Shown: piece after piece, positions 1 through 7,652 of the stretch
Layout: every line of letters starts with the position of its first letter
Numbering within the stretch: the first letter of the stretch is position 1
NCBI RefSeq assembly: GCF_007859325.1
Contig: NZ_VOHK01000001.1
Span: 124,001-188,000, forward strand
DNA from: Luteimonas marina
Lineage (GTDB): Bacteria > Pseudomonadota > Gammaproteobacteria > Xanthomonadales > Xanthomonadaceae
Direction: 5' to 3'
DNA length: 64,000 nucleotides
The notes under the pieces: generated by a model
The model's input: the letters and a program-made list of their open reading frames with translations, nothing else
The model's database searches: none
What the model was told of the DNA's origin: nothing
Translations under genes and position numbers: made by a program

Positions 1-15
1 GTAGCCCCGACCTAC
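1..15. repeat. Partial palindromic repeat arm at window edge
   Basis: The first 15 bases, read on the minus strand, are GTAGGTCGGGGCTAC. This matches the repeat arms near 11160 and 11232-11252. The TAG inside it is the stop codon of the Sir2-like gene. The other arm, if any, lies outside the window. Confidence 0.5.
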
Positions 16-872
16 ACGGCTTCGATCCGCTCCAGCGCGGCGGCGAGGGTGTCGCCGATGTCGGCGTCGAGGCGCAGCGAAGCGAGATCGTCGGCGCGCG
101 TCTTCCCGCGGTTGAGGATCGCCAGCGGCAATCCGGCCCCGGCGGCCATGCGCGCGAAGCGGAAGCCCGACCAGACCATCAGCGAGGAACCGGCGACCAG
201 CATCGCGTCGGATTCGAGCAGCGCCGCGTGCGCCTGCAGGTAGCGCTCGCGCGGCACGTTCTCGCCGAAGAACACCACGTCCGGCTTCAGCAGGCCGCCG
301 CAGCGGGGACAGTGTGGCGGTTGGAAGCCCTCCACCGCGCCGGCGTCGATGTCGGCGTCGCCGTCCGGCGCCATGCCTTCGACCTCGGCGCGCCAGTCGG
401 GATTGGCGCGGGCGATGTCGCGCTGCACCTCGCCGCGCGCGAACCGGGCCGCGCAGCCCAGGCAGGCGACGTCGTCGAGCCGCCCGTGCAGGTCGATCAC
501 GCGGCGGCTGCCGGCGCGCTGGTGCAGGCCGTCGACGTTCTGGGTGAGCAGCAGGTGCACGTCGCCGCGCTGCTCCAGCGCGGCCAGGGCGCGATGGGCG
601 GCGTTCGGTCGCGCCGCCAGGAAGCGCGGCCAGCCGACGCTGCTGCGCGCCCAGTAGCGGCGGTAGGCGGAGGCGTCGCCGGTCAGCGCCTGCAGGGTGA
701 TCGGCGGCGTGCGCTTCCAGTCGCCGTTGCGGTCACGGTAGTCGGGAATGCCCGAGGCGGTGCTGCAGCCGGCGCCGGTCAGGACGAAGACGCGCCGGTG
801 GCGGGAGAGCCAGTCGCGCAGCGCGTCCGCGGCGGCATCGTCAGACAGGGCGGGATGCGGGACAGCGGACAT
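12..872 (-). CDS. Sir2-family NAD-dependent protein deacylase
   Basis: This 286-residue protein is a sirtuin, which removes acyl groups from lysines while consuming NAD and releasing nicotinamide and O-acyl-ADP-ribose. The NAD-binding motif GAGCSTASGIPDYR is at 33-46, TQNVDGLH at 110-117, the catalytic His is H129 in DLHG, and GSSL at 228-231 completes the Rossmann part. Four cysteines (C137, C140, C188, C191) form the zinc site. The sequence resembles the SIRT4-like bacterial class more than E. coli CobB. The protein is cytoplasmic and the target is unknown. The TAG stop lies inside a palindromic repeat arm at the window edge. The gene is followed upstream by a repeat doublet and seems to be a single-gene unit. 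Family assignment is firm; the acyl preference is not known. Confidence 0.93.
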   Translation of the reverse strand: MSAVPHPALSDDAAADALRDWLSRHRRVFVLTGAGCSTASGIPDYRDRNGDWKRTPPITLQALTGDASAYRRYWARSSVGWPRFLAARPNAAHRALAALEQRGDVHLLLTQNVDGLHQRAGSRRVIDLHGRLDDVACLGCAARFARGEVQRDIARANPDWRAEVEGMAPDGDADIDAGAVEGFQPPHCPRCGGLLKPDVVFFGENVPRERYLQAHAALLESDAMLVAGSSLMVWSGFRFARMAAGAGLPLAILNRGKTRADDLASLRLDADIGDTLAAALERIEAV

Positions 873-940
873 GGGGGAATGCTAGGGCAATTTCGCTTCA
901 GTCGTTTGCACATCTTGCGGAACGAGCGTGCGTAGTTGCT

Positions 941-1041
941 CGTCATTCCGGCGAAAGCCGGAATCCATTTTGGCCGTTGATATTCTCGGAGAGATCGACA
1001 ATGGAGAAGCAAAATGGATCCCAGCTTTCGCTGGGATGACG
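941..1041. repeat. REP-like doublet, CGTCATTCC family (copy A1)
   Basis: Two inverted 32-base arms (941-972 and 1010-1041) start with CGTCAT and end with CATTTTG. The left hairpin uses CCGGC/GCCGG and the right uses CCAGC/GCTGG, so each arm keeps its own stem by paired changes. It lies in the 873-1193 gap between the Sir2 gene and the M3 peptidase. That gap holds only this doublet and a terminator. Confidence 0.85.
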
Positions 1042-1140
1042 GTGCTCAGGTTGCAAAGGACCAGGATAGAAGCGATCTGGCGAAATCGCATTCCTCGGTA
1101 GAGGACGCGGATGGTGGCCTGTCGGCCGGGGTCACCGGAA

Positions 1141-1172
1141 AACGAAAGCGCCGCCGGCACGGGCCGGCGGCG
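1141..1172 (-). terminator. Rho-independent terminator of M3 peptidase gene
   Basis: A 10-base perfect stem (1149-1158 with 1163-1172, loop ACGG) is followed on the minus strand by a T-rich run (CTTTCGTTTT). It starts about 20 bases past the stop of the minus-strand peptidase gene. Confidence 0.75.
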
Positions 1173-1193
1173 TTCGCGTGGAGCACGGGCGAT

Positions 1194-3386
1194 TCAGTTC
1201 GCCGGCGCCGCGTCTAGCCCCCGCTTCTTCAGCAGGGGCTCGATCTCCGGCGCGTGGCCGGTGAAGTCGACGAACAGCTGGCCCGCATCCTTCGCACCGC
1301 CGCGCGAGAGCAGCGTGTCGCGCAGGCGGTCGCCGTTCGCGCGCGCCAGGCCGCCGTTGGCCTTGATCCACTCGACCGTGTTCGCGTCGAGCACTTCCGA
1401 CCAGATGTAGGCGTAGTAGCCGGCCGAATAGCCGCCCATGATGTGGCTGAAGTAGGGCGTGCGGTAGCGCGGCGGCACCGGCGCATAGTCGAGGCCCGCG
1501 GCCTTGAGCGCGGCGGCTTCGGTGGCCATGACGTCGCCCGCGGCGGGCAGGCGCTCCTTCGGCAGCTGGTGCACGTACTGGTCGAGCACCGCCGCGCCGA
1601 GATACTCGGTGGTGGCGAAGCCTTCGTTGAAGGTGGCCGAGGCCATCTTCTTGTCCAGCAGCGCCTGCGGCAGCGGTTCGCCGCTGCGGTGGTGCCTGGC
1701 GTAGTTGGCGAGGATCGAGGGCCAGTCGGCCCACATTTCGTTGACCTGCGACGGGAATTCGACGAAGTCGCGTGGCACGTTCATGAAGAAGTAGGGGTAC
1801 TTCACGTCCGAGAACATGCCGTGCAGGGCGTGGCCGAATTCGTGGAAGGTGGTGGTCACCTCGTCCCAGGTCAGCAGGGTCGGCTCGCCGGCCGGTGGCT
1901 TGGGAACGTTGAGGTGGTTGGCCACGACCGGCAGCGTGCCCTCGAGTTCGGACTGGCCGACGTAGGAATTCATCCACGCGCCGCCGCGCTTGGACGGGCG
2001 CGCGTAGGGGTCGAAGATGAAGATCGACAGCGGCTTGCCGTCCTTGTCGAAGACGTCGTAGGTCCAGGTGTCGGCATGGTACTTCGGCAGGTCGGTGCGT
2101 TCCTTGAAGGTGATGCCGTAGAGCTGGGTCGCGGCGAAGAACACGCCGTTCTCCAGCACGTTCTTCATCTCGAAGTAGGGCTTGAGCTCGTTGTCGTCGA
2201 AGGCGTACTTGTCCCTGCGCACCTTCTCGGTGTAGTAGCTCCAGTCCCAGGGCTCGAGCTGGAAGGTCGGTTCGCCCTTCGCGGCCTGCTCGCGGTCGAT
2301 CATCGCCTGCAGGTCCGCGCCCTCGCGCCGCGCGTTGGCGACAGCCGCCGGGGCGAGGCGGCCGAGCATGTCGTTGACCGCCTGGACGGTGCCGGCGGTT
2401 TCGTCGGCGAGGATGAAGGCGGCGTGATTCTCGAAGCCGAGCAGTTTCGCGCGCTCGTCGCGCAGTGCCAGCACTTCGGCGACGAGGCCGGTGTTGTCCC
2501 ACTCGTTGCCGCGGCTGCCGCGGGCGACCGAGGCCTTGTGGATGCGCTCGCGCAGGGCGCGGTTGTCGAGCTGCGGCAGCAGCGGCTGGCCGGTGGTGTT
2601 GAGCAGGGTCAGCAGGTACTTGCCCTCGTGTCCCTTGGCCTTGGCCGCGGCGGCGGCCGCGGAGACCTGCGCCTCGGTCAGCCCGGCCAGTTCGGCGACA
2701 TCGTCGACCAGCACCGCCGAATCGTTGACCTCGTCGAGCACGTGGTTGGAGAACTCGGTGCCGAGCGCGGCCGAGCGGGCATTGATTTCCCGGAGGCGGG
2801 CCTTGTCGGCATCCGGCAGCTTGGCGCCGGCGCGGACGAAACCGTCGTAGTAGCGTTCGACCAGGCGCACGCCCTCGGCGTCCAGGCCGATGTCGTTGCG
2901 CCGGTTGTAGACCGCCTCGACGCGCTGGAACAGCCCGGGATTGAGCATGATCGCATCGCGGTGCGCGGCGAACTTCGGCGCGTAGTCGTTGTTGATCTTC
3001 TTGCGCGCGTCGTTGGTGTCGGTGCCGTTGAGGTTGCCGAAGATGCGGCGCGCGTTGCCCAGCAGCTTGCCGGACTTCTCCAGCGCGAGGATCGTGTTCT
3101 CGAAGGTCGGCATCGAGCGCTGGTTGACGATCGCGTCGATCTCCTGGAGGTTGCGCGCCATGCCGGCGTCGAACGCGGGGGCGAAGTGTTCGTCCCTGAG
3201 CTTGTCGAACTGCGGGTACTTCAGCGGCAGCGGGCTTTCGACGAACAGCGGGTTGGAGGCGTCGCGTTCGGCGGAGGCGGAGGACTGGGTGTTCACCGGG
3301 CCATCACCTGTGGTCTGGGCGGATGCCGCGGCGGACACGGCGGCGGTCAGTGCGACGGCGAGGGCCGCGGCGAGCGGGTGTTTCAT
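1194..3386 (-). CDS. dcp: M3-family zinc peptidase (peptidyl-dipeptidase Dcp-like), exported
   Basis: A 730-residue M3 metallopeptidase, the family that trims oligopeptides and, in Dcp, removes C-terminal dipeptides. The zinc motif HEFGH is at 515-519. The N-terminus (MKHPLAAALAVALTAAVSAA) is a signal peptide ending near ASAQ, so the enzyme is probably periplasmic. The start at 3386 is preferred because it gives a clean signal peptide and is preceded by GAGGT; the frame stays open much further upstream but only as antisense of the amidohydrolase gene. The length fits Dcp (about 680-710 plus signal). It is divergent from the amidohydrolase gene. The family is certain; Dcp versus oligopeptidase A specificity is inferred. 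Confidence 0.92.
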   Translation of the reverse strand: MKHPLAAALAVALTAAVSAAASAQTTGDGPVNTQSSASAERDASNPLFVESPLPLKYPQFDKLRDEHFAPAFDAGMARNLQEIDAIVNQRSMPTFENTILALEKSGKLLGNARRIFGNLNGTDTNDARKKINNDYAPKFAAHRDAIMLNPGLFQRVEAVYNRRNDIGLDAEGVRLVERYYDGFVRAGAKLPDADKARLREINARSAALGTEFSNHVLDEVNDSAVLVDDVAELAGLTEAQVSAAAAAAKAKGHEGKYLLTLLNTTGQPLLPQLDNRALRERIHKASVARGSRGNEWDNTGLVAEVLALRDERAKLLGFENHAAFILADETAGTVQAVNDMLGRLAPAAVANARREGADLQAMIDREQAAKGEPTFQLEPWDWSYYTEKVRRDKYAFDDNELKPYFEMKNVLENGVFFAATQLYGITFKERTDLPKYHADTWTYDVFDKDGKPLSIFIFDPYARPSKRGGAWMNSYVGQSELEGTLPVVANHLNVPKPPAGEPTLLTWDEVTTTFHEFGHALHGMFSDVKYPYFFMNVPRDFVEFPSQVNEMWADWPSILANYARHHRSGEPLPQALLDKKMASATFNEGFATTEYLGAAVLDQYVHQLPKERLPAAGDVMATEAAALKAAGLDYAPVPPRYRTPYFSHIMGGYSAGYYAYIWSEVLDANTVEWIKANGGLARANGDRLRDTLLSRGGAKDAGQLFVDFTGHAPEIEPLLKKRGLDAAPAN

Positions 3387-3545
3387 CAGTGGCCTACCTC
3401 GAGGATCGAAACCCCAAGGGTAGCCCAAGCCCCCGGGACGGGCCCATGACGAAAGGCATATGGCCACGGCCTGTCCGGGTCTACACTGCGGCCTCGAACC
3501 CGGGCGCGGCGGCCTGCCGTGCCTGCAGGAATCCGGAGATCCCCG

Positions 3546-5582
3546 ATGAAGCGCACCTTCCTTCTTCTCCTTGCGCTGGCGCTGGCCGCGCCGGTCCACG
3601 CGGCGCAGACGCTGCGCTACGTGGCCCTGGTCGACGGCGGCACGAAGGCCGGGCAGCAGACCGTGGTCCAGGGCGACGACGGTGTCACCCGTGTCGATTT
3701 CATCTTCAAGGACAACGGCCGCGGCCCCGAGCTGAAGGAAGAGTTCACGCTGAACGCGGACGGCACCTTCCGCACCTATCGCGTCAGCGGCACGTCGACG
3801 TTCGGCGCGCCGGTCGACGAAAGCTTCGAATTCGCCGATGGCGTGGCCAGGTGGAAGTCGACTTCGGATGCCGGCGAACAGCGCGTCGCGCCGGGAGCGC
3901 AGTATTCGCCGCTGGGGGGCACGCCGGCGGTGGCGTCGGTCGCGATGGCCGCGCTCGCGGCGCGGCCCGACGGCAGGCTGCCGCTGATCCCGAGCGGCAC
4001 GCTGAGCGCGCGCAAGGTGGCCGAGGCGCAGGTGCGCAAGGGCGACGAAGCGCGCACGGTGCAGCTGCTGGCGGTGACCGGCGTGGGCTTCACCCCGAGC
4101 TTCGCCTGGGCCACGGACGAGGCGCGCCCGCGCCTGTTCGCCTTCATCTTCCCCGGCTTCGTGCAACTGGTCGAGGAAGGCTGGGAAGGGAATGCGGACG
4201 CGCTCGAGGCGCTGCAGAAGACCGCCGAGGGCGAGGCGCTGGCGGCGCTGCAGCAGCGGCTCGCGCATCCGCTGCGCGGCACGACGCTGATCCGCGGCGC
4301 GCGCGTGTTCGACAGCGAGCACGCCAGGCTCGGACCCGCCTCGGACGTGCTGCTGCGCGACGGGCGCATCGTCTCGGTCTCGGCCGCCGGCGGGGAAACC
4401 GCCGGCGCCGACCATGTCATCGACGCCGACGGCAGGGTCCTGCTGCCGGGCCTGTTCGACATGCATGCGCACATGGACCGCTGGAGCGGCGGGCTCGACA
4501 TCGCCACCGGCGTCACCTCGGTGCGCGACATGGGCAACGACAACGCGACACTGCAGCAGGTGATGGCCGAGGAGCGCGCGGGCACGCTGCTGATGCCGCG
4601 CATCGTGGCGACCGGGTTCCTCGAGGGCGAGAGCCAGCAGTCCGCGCGCAACGGCTTCGTGGTCGGCGACCTCGACGGCGCGAAGGAGGCGATCGACTGG
4701 TACGCCGGGCACGGCTATCTCCAGATCAAGGTCTACAACTCATTCCCGAAGGAGATCCTCGCCGAGACCGTCGCCTATGCGCACGCGAAGGGCCTGCTCG
4801 TCAGCGGCCACGTGCCGGTGTTCCTGCGCGCGCAGGACGCGATCGATGCCGGCTACGACGAGATCCAGCACATCAACCAGCTGATGCTGAACTTCCTGGT
4901 CAAGCCGCAGACCGACACGCGCACGCTGGAACGCTTCTACCTACCGGCGCGCGAGGTGGCCGGCCTCGACCTCGACTCGAAGCCGGTGCAGGATTTCATC
5001 GCCACGCTGGCGCGCAAGCAGATCGTGATCGACCCGACGCTGGCGACCTTCGAGTTCCTGCACCAGCGCAACGGCGAGATGTCGCCGATCTTCGCCGGCA
5101 TCGAGGCGCATGTGCCGCCCGACGTGCAGCGCGGCCGGCGCGTGGCCGAGATGGACATCCCCGACGATGCGACCGGCGATCTCTACCGCAGGTCGTTCGC
5201 CAGGATGGTGGAGTTCGTCGGGCGCGCCTGGCGCGCCGGCGTGCCGCTGGTGGCCGGGACCGACGAGGTGCCGGGCTTCACCCTGCAGCACGAGCTGGCG
5301 CTGTACGTGCGTGCCGGCCTCACCCCGGCGCAGGCGCTGCAGGTGGCGACCTGGAACGGCGCGAAGTACTCGAAGGTGCTCGACCGGCTCGGCAGCATCA
5401 CGCCCGGCAAGCAGGCCGACCTGCTGCTGGTCGACGGCGATCCCACGACCGACATCGGGGACATCCGCAAGGTCACCACCGTGATCAAGGGCGACACCGT
5501 GTACTACCCGAGCGAGATCTTCACCGAGCTCGGCATCAAGCCCTTCGCCGCGCCGCTGCGCGCACGCCCCTCCGGACACTGA
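3546..5582 (+). CDS. Secreted amidohydrolase-family metal-dependent hydrolase
   Basis: A 678-residue protein with a signal peptide (MKRTFLLLLALALAAPVHAA). The C-terminal half is an amidohydrolase TIM barrel: the metal-binding HAH is at H307/H309, further candidates are the Lys of IKVYNS, His of GHVPV and His of QHINQ, and the catalytic-type Asp is D573 in GTDEVPG. The first 250 residues are an extra N-terminal region of unknown function. Substrates of related secreted enzymes include Xaa-Pro dipeptides, but nothing here fixes the substrate. The start at 3546 follows GGAG at normal spacing. It ends 2 bases before the glutathione peroxidase gene, so the two are probably co-transcribed. Confidence 0.88.
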   Translation: MKRTFLLLLALALAAPVHAAQTLRYVALVDGGTKAGQQTVVQGDDGVTRVDFIFKDNGRGPELKEEFTLNADGTFRTYRVSGTSTFGAPVDESFEFADGVARWKSTSDAGEQRVAPGAQYSPLGGTPAVASVAMAALAARPDGRLPLIPSGTLSARKVAEAQVRKGDEARTVQLLAVTGVGFTPSFAWATDEARPRLFAFIFPGFVQLVEEGWEGNADALEALQKTAEGEALAALQQRLAHPLRGTTLIRGARVFDSEHARLGPASDVLLRDGRIVSVSAAGGETAGADHVIDADGRVLLPGLFDMHAHMDRWSGGLDIATGVTSVRDMGNDNATLQQVMAEERAGTLLMPRIVATGFLEGESQQSARNGFVVGDLDGAKEAIDWYAGHGYLQIKVYNSFPKEILAETVAYAHAKGLLVSGHVPVFLRAQDAIDAGYDEIQHINQLMLNFLVKPQTDTRTLERFYLPAREVAGLDLDSKPVQDFIATLARKQIVIDPTLATFEFLHQRNGEMSPIFAGIEAHVPPDVQRGRRVAEMDIPDDATGDLYRRSFARMVEFVGRAWRAGVPLVAGTDEVPGFTLQHELALYVRAGLTPAQALQVATWNGAKYSKVLDRLGSITPGKQADLLLVDGDPTTDIGDIRKVTTVIKGDTVYYPSEIFTELGIKPFAAPLRARPSGH

Positions 5583-5584
5583 GC

Positions 5585-6067
5585 ATGACCACCGCCTACG
5601 ACTTCTCCGCCACCGGCATCGACGGCCAGCCGGCGTCGCTGTCAGCCTACGCAGGCGAAGTGCTGCTGATCGTCAACGTTGCCTCGAAATGCGGCTTCAC
5701 GCCGCAGTACGCCGGGCTGCAGCAGCTGTGGCAGGACTACCGCGACCGCGGCCTGGTGGTGCTCGGTTTCCCCTGCGACCAGTTCGGCCACCAGGAGCCG
5801 GGCGACGAGGCCGAGATCCACAATTTCTGCTCGCTGACCTACGACGTCGACTTCCCGATGTTCGCCAAGGTCGAGGTCAACGGTGACGGCGCGCATCCGC
5901 TGTGGACGTGGCTGAAGGAAGAGAAGGGCGGCTTCCTCGGCATCGACGCGATCAAGTGGAACTTCAGCAAGTTCCTCGTCGGCCGCGACGGGCGAGTGCT
6001 CAAGCGCTACGCGCCGAACGACACGCCAGAATCGCTGCGCAAGGACATCGAGGCGGCGCTGGGCTGA
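5585..6067 (+). CDS. Glutathione peroxidase (thioredoxin-dependent type)
   Basis: A 160-residue Gpx/BtuE-type peroxidase that reduces hydrogen and organic peroxides. The peroxidatic residue is a cysteine (C36 in NVASKCGFTP), not selenocysteine. The catalytic tetrad is complete with Q70, W125 and N126 (KWNFSKF). C64 in GFPCDQFG also matches the family and is the usual resolving-type cysteine of thioredoxin-dependent members. There is no signal peptide, so it is cytoplasmic. It begins 2 bases after the amidohydrolase stop. It converges with the stress-protein gene 31 bases downstream. Confidence 0.94.
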   Translation: MTTAYDFSATGIDGQPASLSAYAGEVLLIVNVASKCGFTPQYAGLQQLWQDYRDRGLVVLGFPCDQFGHQEPGDEAEIHNFCSLTYDVDFPMFAKVEVNGDGAHPLWTWLKEEKGGFLGIDAIKWNFSKFLVGRDGRVLKRYAPNDTPESLRKDIEAALG

Positions 6068-6098
6068 CCCGGGCCGGGCGGGCAATCGGCCCGCGGGA

Positions 6099-6521
6099 TC
6101 AGTGGACGATAGTCACCGGCACCTTGCTGCCGGCCAGCACCTTCATCGACACCGAGCCGAGCAGCGTGCCCTTGATCGAACCGTTGCCGCGCGACCCCAT
6201 CACGATCAGGTCGCTCTTTTCCTTGCCCGCGGTCTTGAGGATGCCGCTGGCGACGTCGTCGACGATTTCGACGAAGGCCGCGTCGGCCTTGCTGCGCTCG
6301 ACCGCCTTCTTCGCCGGCGCGAACATGCGCGCGAAGTTGGCGGCGTGGTGCTCGCGCGCCGCCTTGGCGCCGATCTTGCGCTCCACGCCCGGGAACAGCG
6401 CGTCGTCCACCGCCACGACCACGATCCGGCAGGGCTTGGCGAAGGCCTTGGACAGGGCCAGTGCATGCTTCAGGGCGCGGGTGCTGATGTCGCTGCCGTC
6501 GACCGGGACCAGGATCTTCAT
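6099..6521 (-). CDS. Universal stress protein, UspA family
   Basis: A 140-residue single-domain Usp protein. It opens with MKILVPVDGS and carries the nucleotide-binding loop GSRGNGSIKGTLLGSVS at 109-125, which fits the G-2X-G-9X-G(S/T) pattern of ATP-binding members. These small cytoplasmic dimers accumulate under stress. A strong AGGAAGG ribosome-binding site precedes the ATG. It lies 45 bases downstream of fpr on the same strand, so the two may share a transcript. The link to redox stress is inferred from its neighbours (fpr, glutathione peroxidase). Confidence 0.93.
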   Translation of the reverse strand: MKILVPVDGSDISTRALKHALALSKAFAKPCRIVVVAVDDALFPGVERKIGAKAAREHHAANFARMFAPAKKAVERSKADAAFVEIVDDVASGILKTAGKEKSDLIVMGSRGNGSIKGTLLGSVSMKVLAGSKVPVTIVH

Positions 6522-6566
6522 CGTCGCCTTCCTTTTGGGGATGCTTCGATTCTACGACGAGCGCCG

Positions 6567-7361
6567 CTACTTCTCGACGAAGGCGCGTTCGAACACGTAG
6601 TCGCCCGGCGTGCCGATGCGCGGCGCGGCGGTGAAGCCGCGACCGTCAAGCAGGGCGCGGAAGTCGGCCAGCATCTGCGGGCTGCCGCAGATCATCGCGC
6701 GGTCCTTCACCGGGTCGAGCGGGTCGAGGCCGAGGTGCGCCATCATCCGGCCGTCGGCCATCAGCTCGGTCAGGCGGCCCTGGTGGTCGTGGCCGCGGAA
6801 CACGAAGGGCTCGCGGCTCACGGCGGGGTAGTACAGCAGCCTGGCCGCGATCTGCTCGCCCAGGTATTCGTGGTGCGGCAGTTCGTTGACGAAGTAGTCG
6901 CGGTAGGCGAGGTCCTGCACTTGGCGCACGCCGTGGCACAGCACCACCTTGTCGAAGCGCTCGTAGGTCTCCGGGTCCTTGACGATCGACAGCCAGGGCG
7001 CGAGCCCGGTGCCGGTGCCGAGCAGGTACAGGTTGCGGCCCGGGTGCAGGTCGCTGATCAGCAGGGTGCCGGTGGGCTTGCGGCCGATCAGCACCTCGTC
7101 GCCCGGCCGGACGTGCTGCAGGCGCGAGGTCAGCGGGCCGTCGGGCACCTTGATGCTGAAGAACTCGAGCTGCTCCTCCCAGTTGGCGCTGGCGATCGAG
7201 TAGGCGCGCAGCAGCGGCTTGCCCCCGGTCTGCAGCCCGATCATCACGAACTGGCCGTTCTCGAAGCGGAAACCGTCGTCGCGGGTGGTGGTGAAGCTGA
7301 AGTAGCTGTCCGTCCAGTGGCGGACGTCGAGCACCGTCTCGGTGCCGAAGGCGGAGGACAT
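6567..7361 (-). CDS. fpr: Ferredoxin--NADP+ reductase
   Basis: A 264-residue FAD enzyme that moves electrons between NADPH and ferredoxin or flavodoxin. The FAD-binding motif RAYSIAS is at 52-58 and the NADP pyrophosphate motif GTGTGLAPW at 115-123. Length and ending (ERAFVEK) match the bacterial subclass I Fpr. It likely feeds electrons to Fe-S and radical enzymes; fdxA and rimO are both in this window. It is upstream of the stress-protein gene. The gap upstream of its start holds a REP-like doublet. Confidence 0.95.
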   Translation of the reverse strand: MSSAFGTETVLDVRHWTDSYFSFTTTRDDGFRFENGQFVMIGLQTGGKPLLRAYSIASANWEEQLEFFSIKVPDGPLTSRLQHVRPGDEVLIGRKPTGTLLISDLHPGRNLYLLGTGTGLAPWLSIVKDPETYERFDKVVLCHGVRQVQDLAYRDYFVNELPHHEYLGEQIAARLLYYPAVSREPFVFRGHDHQGRLTELMADGRMMAHLGLDPLDPVKDRAMICGSPQMLADFRALLDGRGFTAAPRIGTPGDYVFERAFVEK

Positions 7362-7503
7362 GCGGGGCGGGAACCTTGGAAGCGCAGCCCGGCATTATAG
7401 CGGACGGATGAGACCGGTTCTCATTTTTGGGGTGGGGCGGAGCGGGGCATGTTGTCCGGACCGATGGTTTGCGGGGAGCAGGGCAGCATCGCGAACCATG
7501 GCC

Positions 7504-7609
7504 CGTCATCCCGGCGAAAGCCGGGATCCATTTTGCCGTCGTCGATGTCGCTGGACGAAGAGGTCAAAGGCCAAAGTCAAGATGGATCCCGGCTTTCGCC
7601 GGGATGACG
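7504..7609. repeat. REP-like doublet, CGTCATTCC family (copy A2)
   Basis: Inverted 32-base arms at 7504-7535 and 7578-7609, both with stem CCCGGC/GCCGGG. It sits between the starts of fpr and the end of the ABC exporter gene, the only notable content of 7362-7652. Confidence 0.85.
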
Positions 7610-7652
7610 ACCGGAATTCGTCGTGATGACGATCGGGGGACGGATCGCCCCT

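Noticed and set aside
3387-4712. N-terminal extension of the M3 peptidase to 1172 residues
   Set aside because: The extra part is antisense to the amidohydrolase gene, and a signal peptide with ribosome-binding site begins at 3386.
3323-6067. Very long open frames overlapping recognised genes on the same or opposite strand (also 23673-25253, 41385-43094 upstream parts, 49936-52380)
   Set aside because: They are read-through or antisense frames caused by high GC third positions; the translations are Arg/Ala/Gly-rich with no family motifs, and the true genes in the region are well supported.
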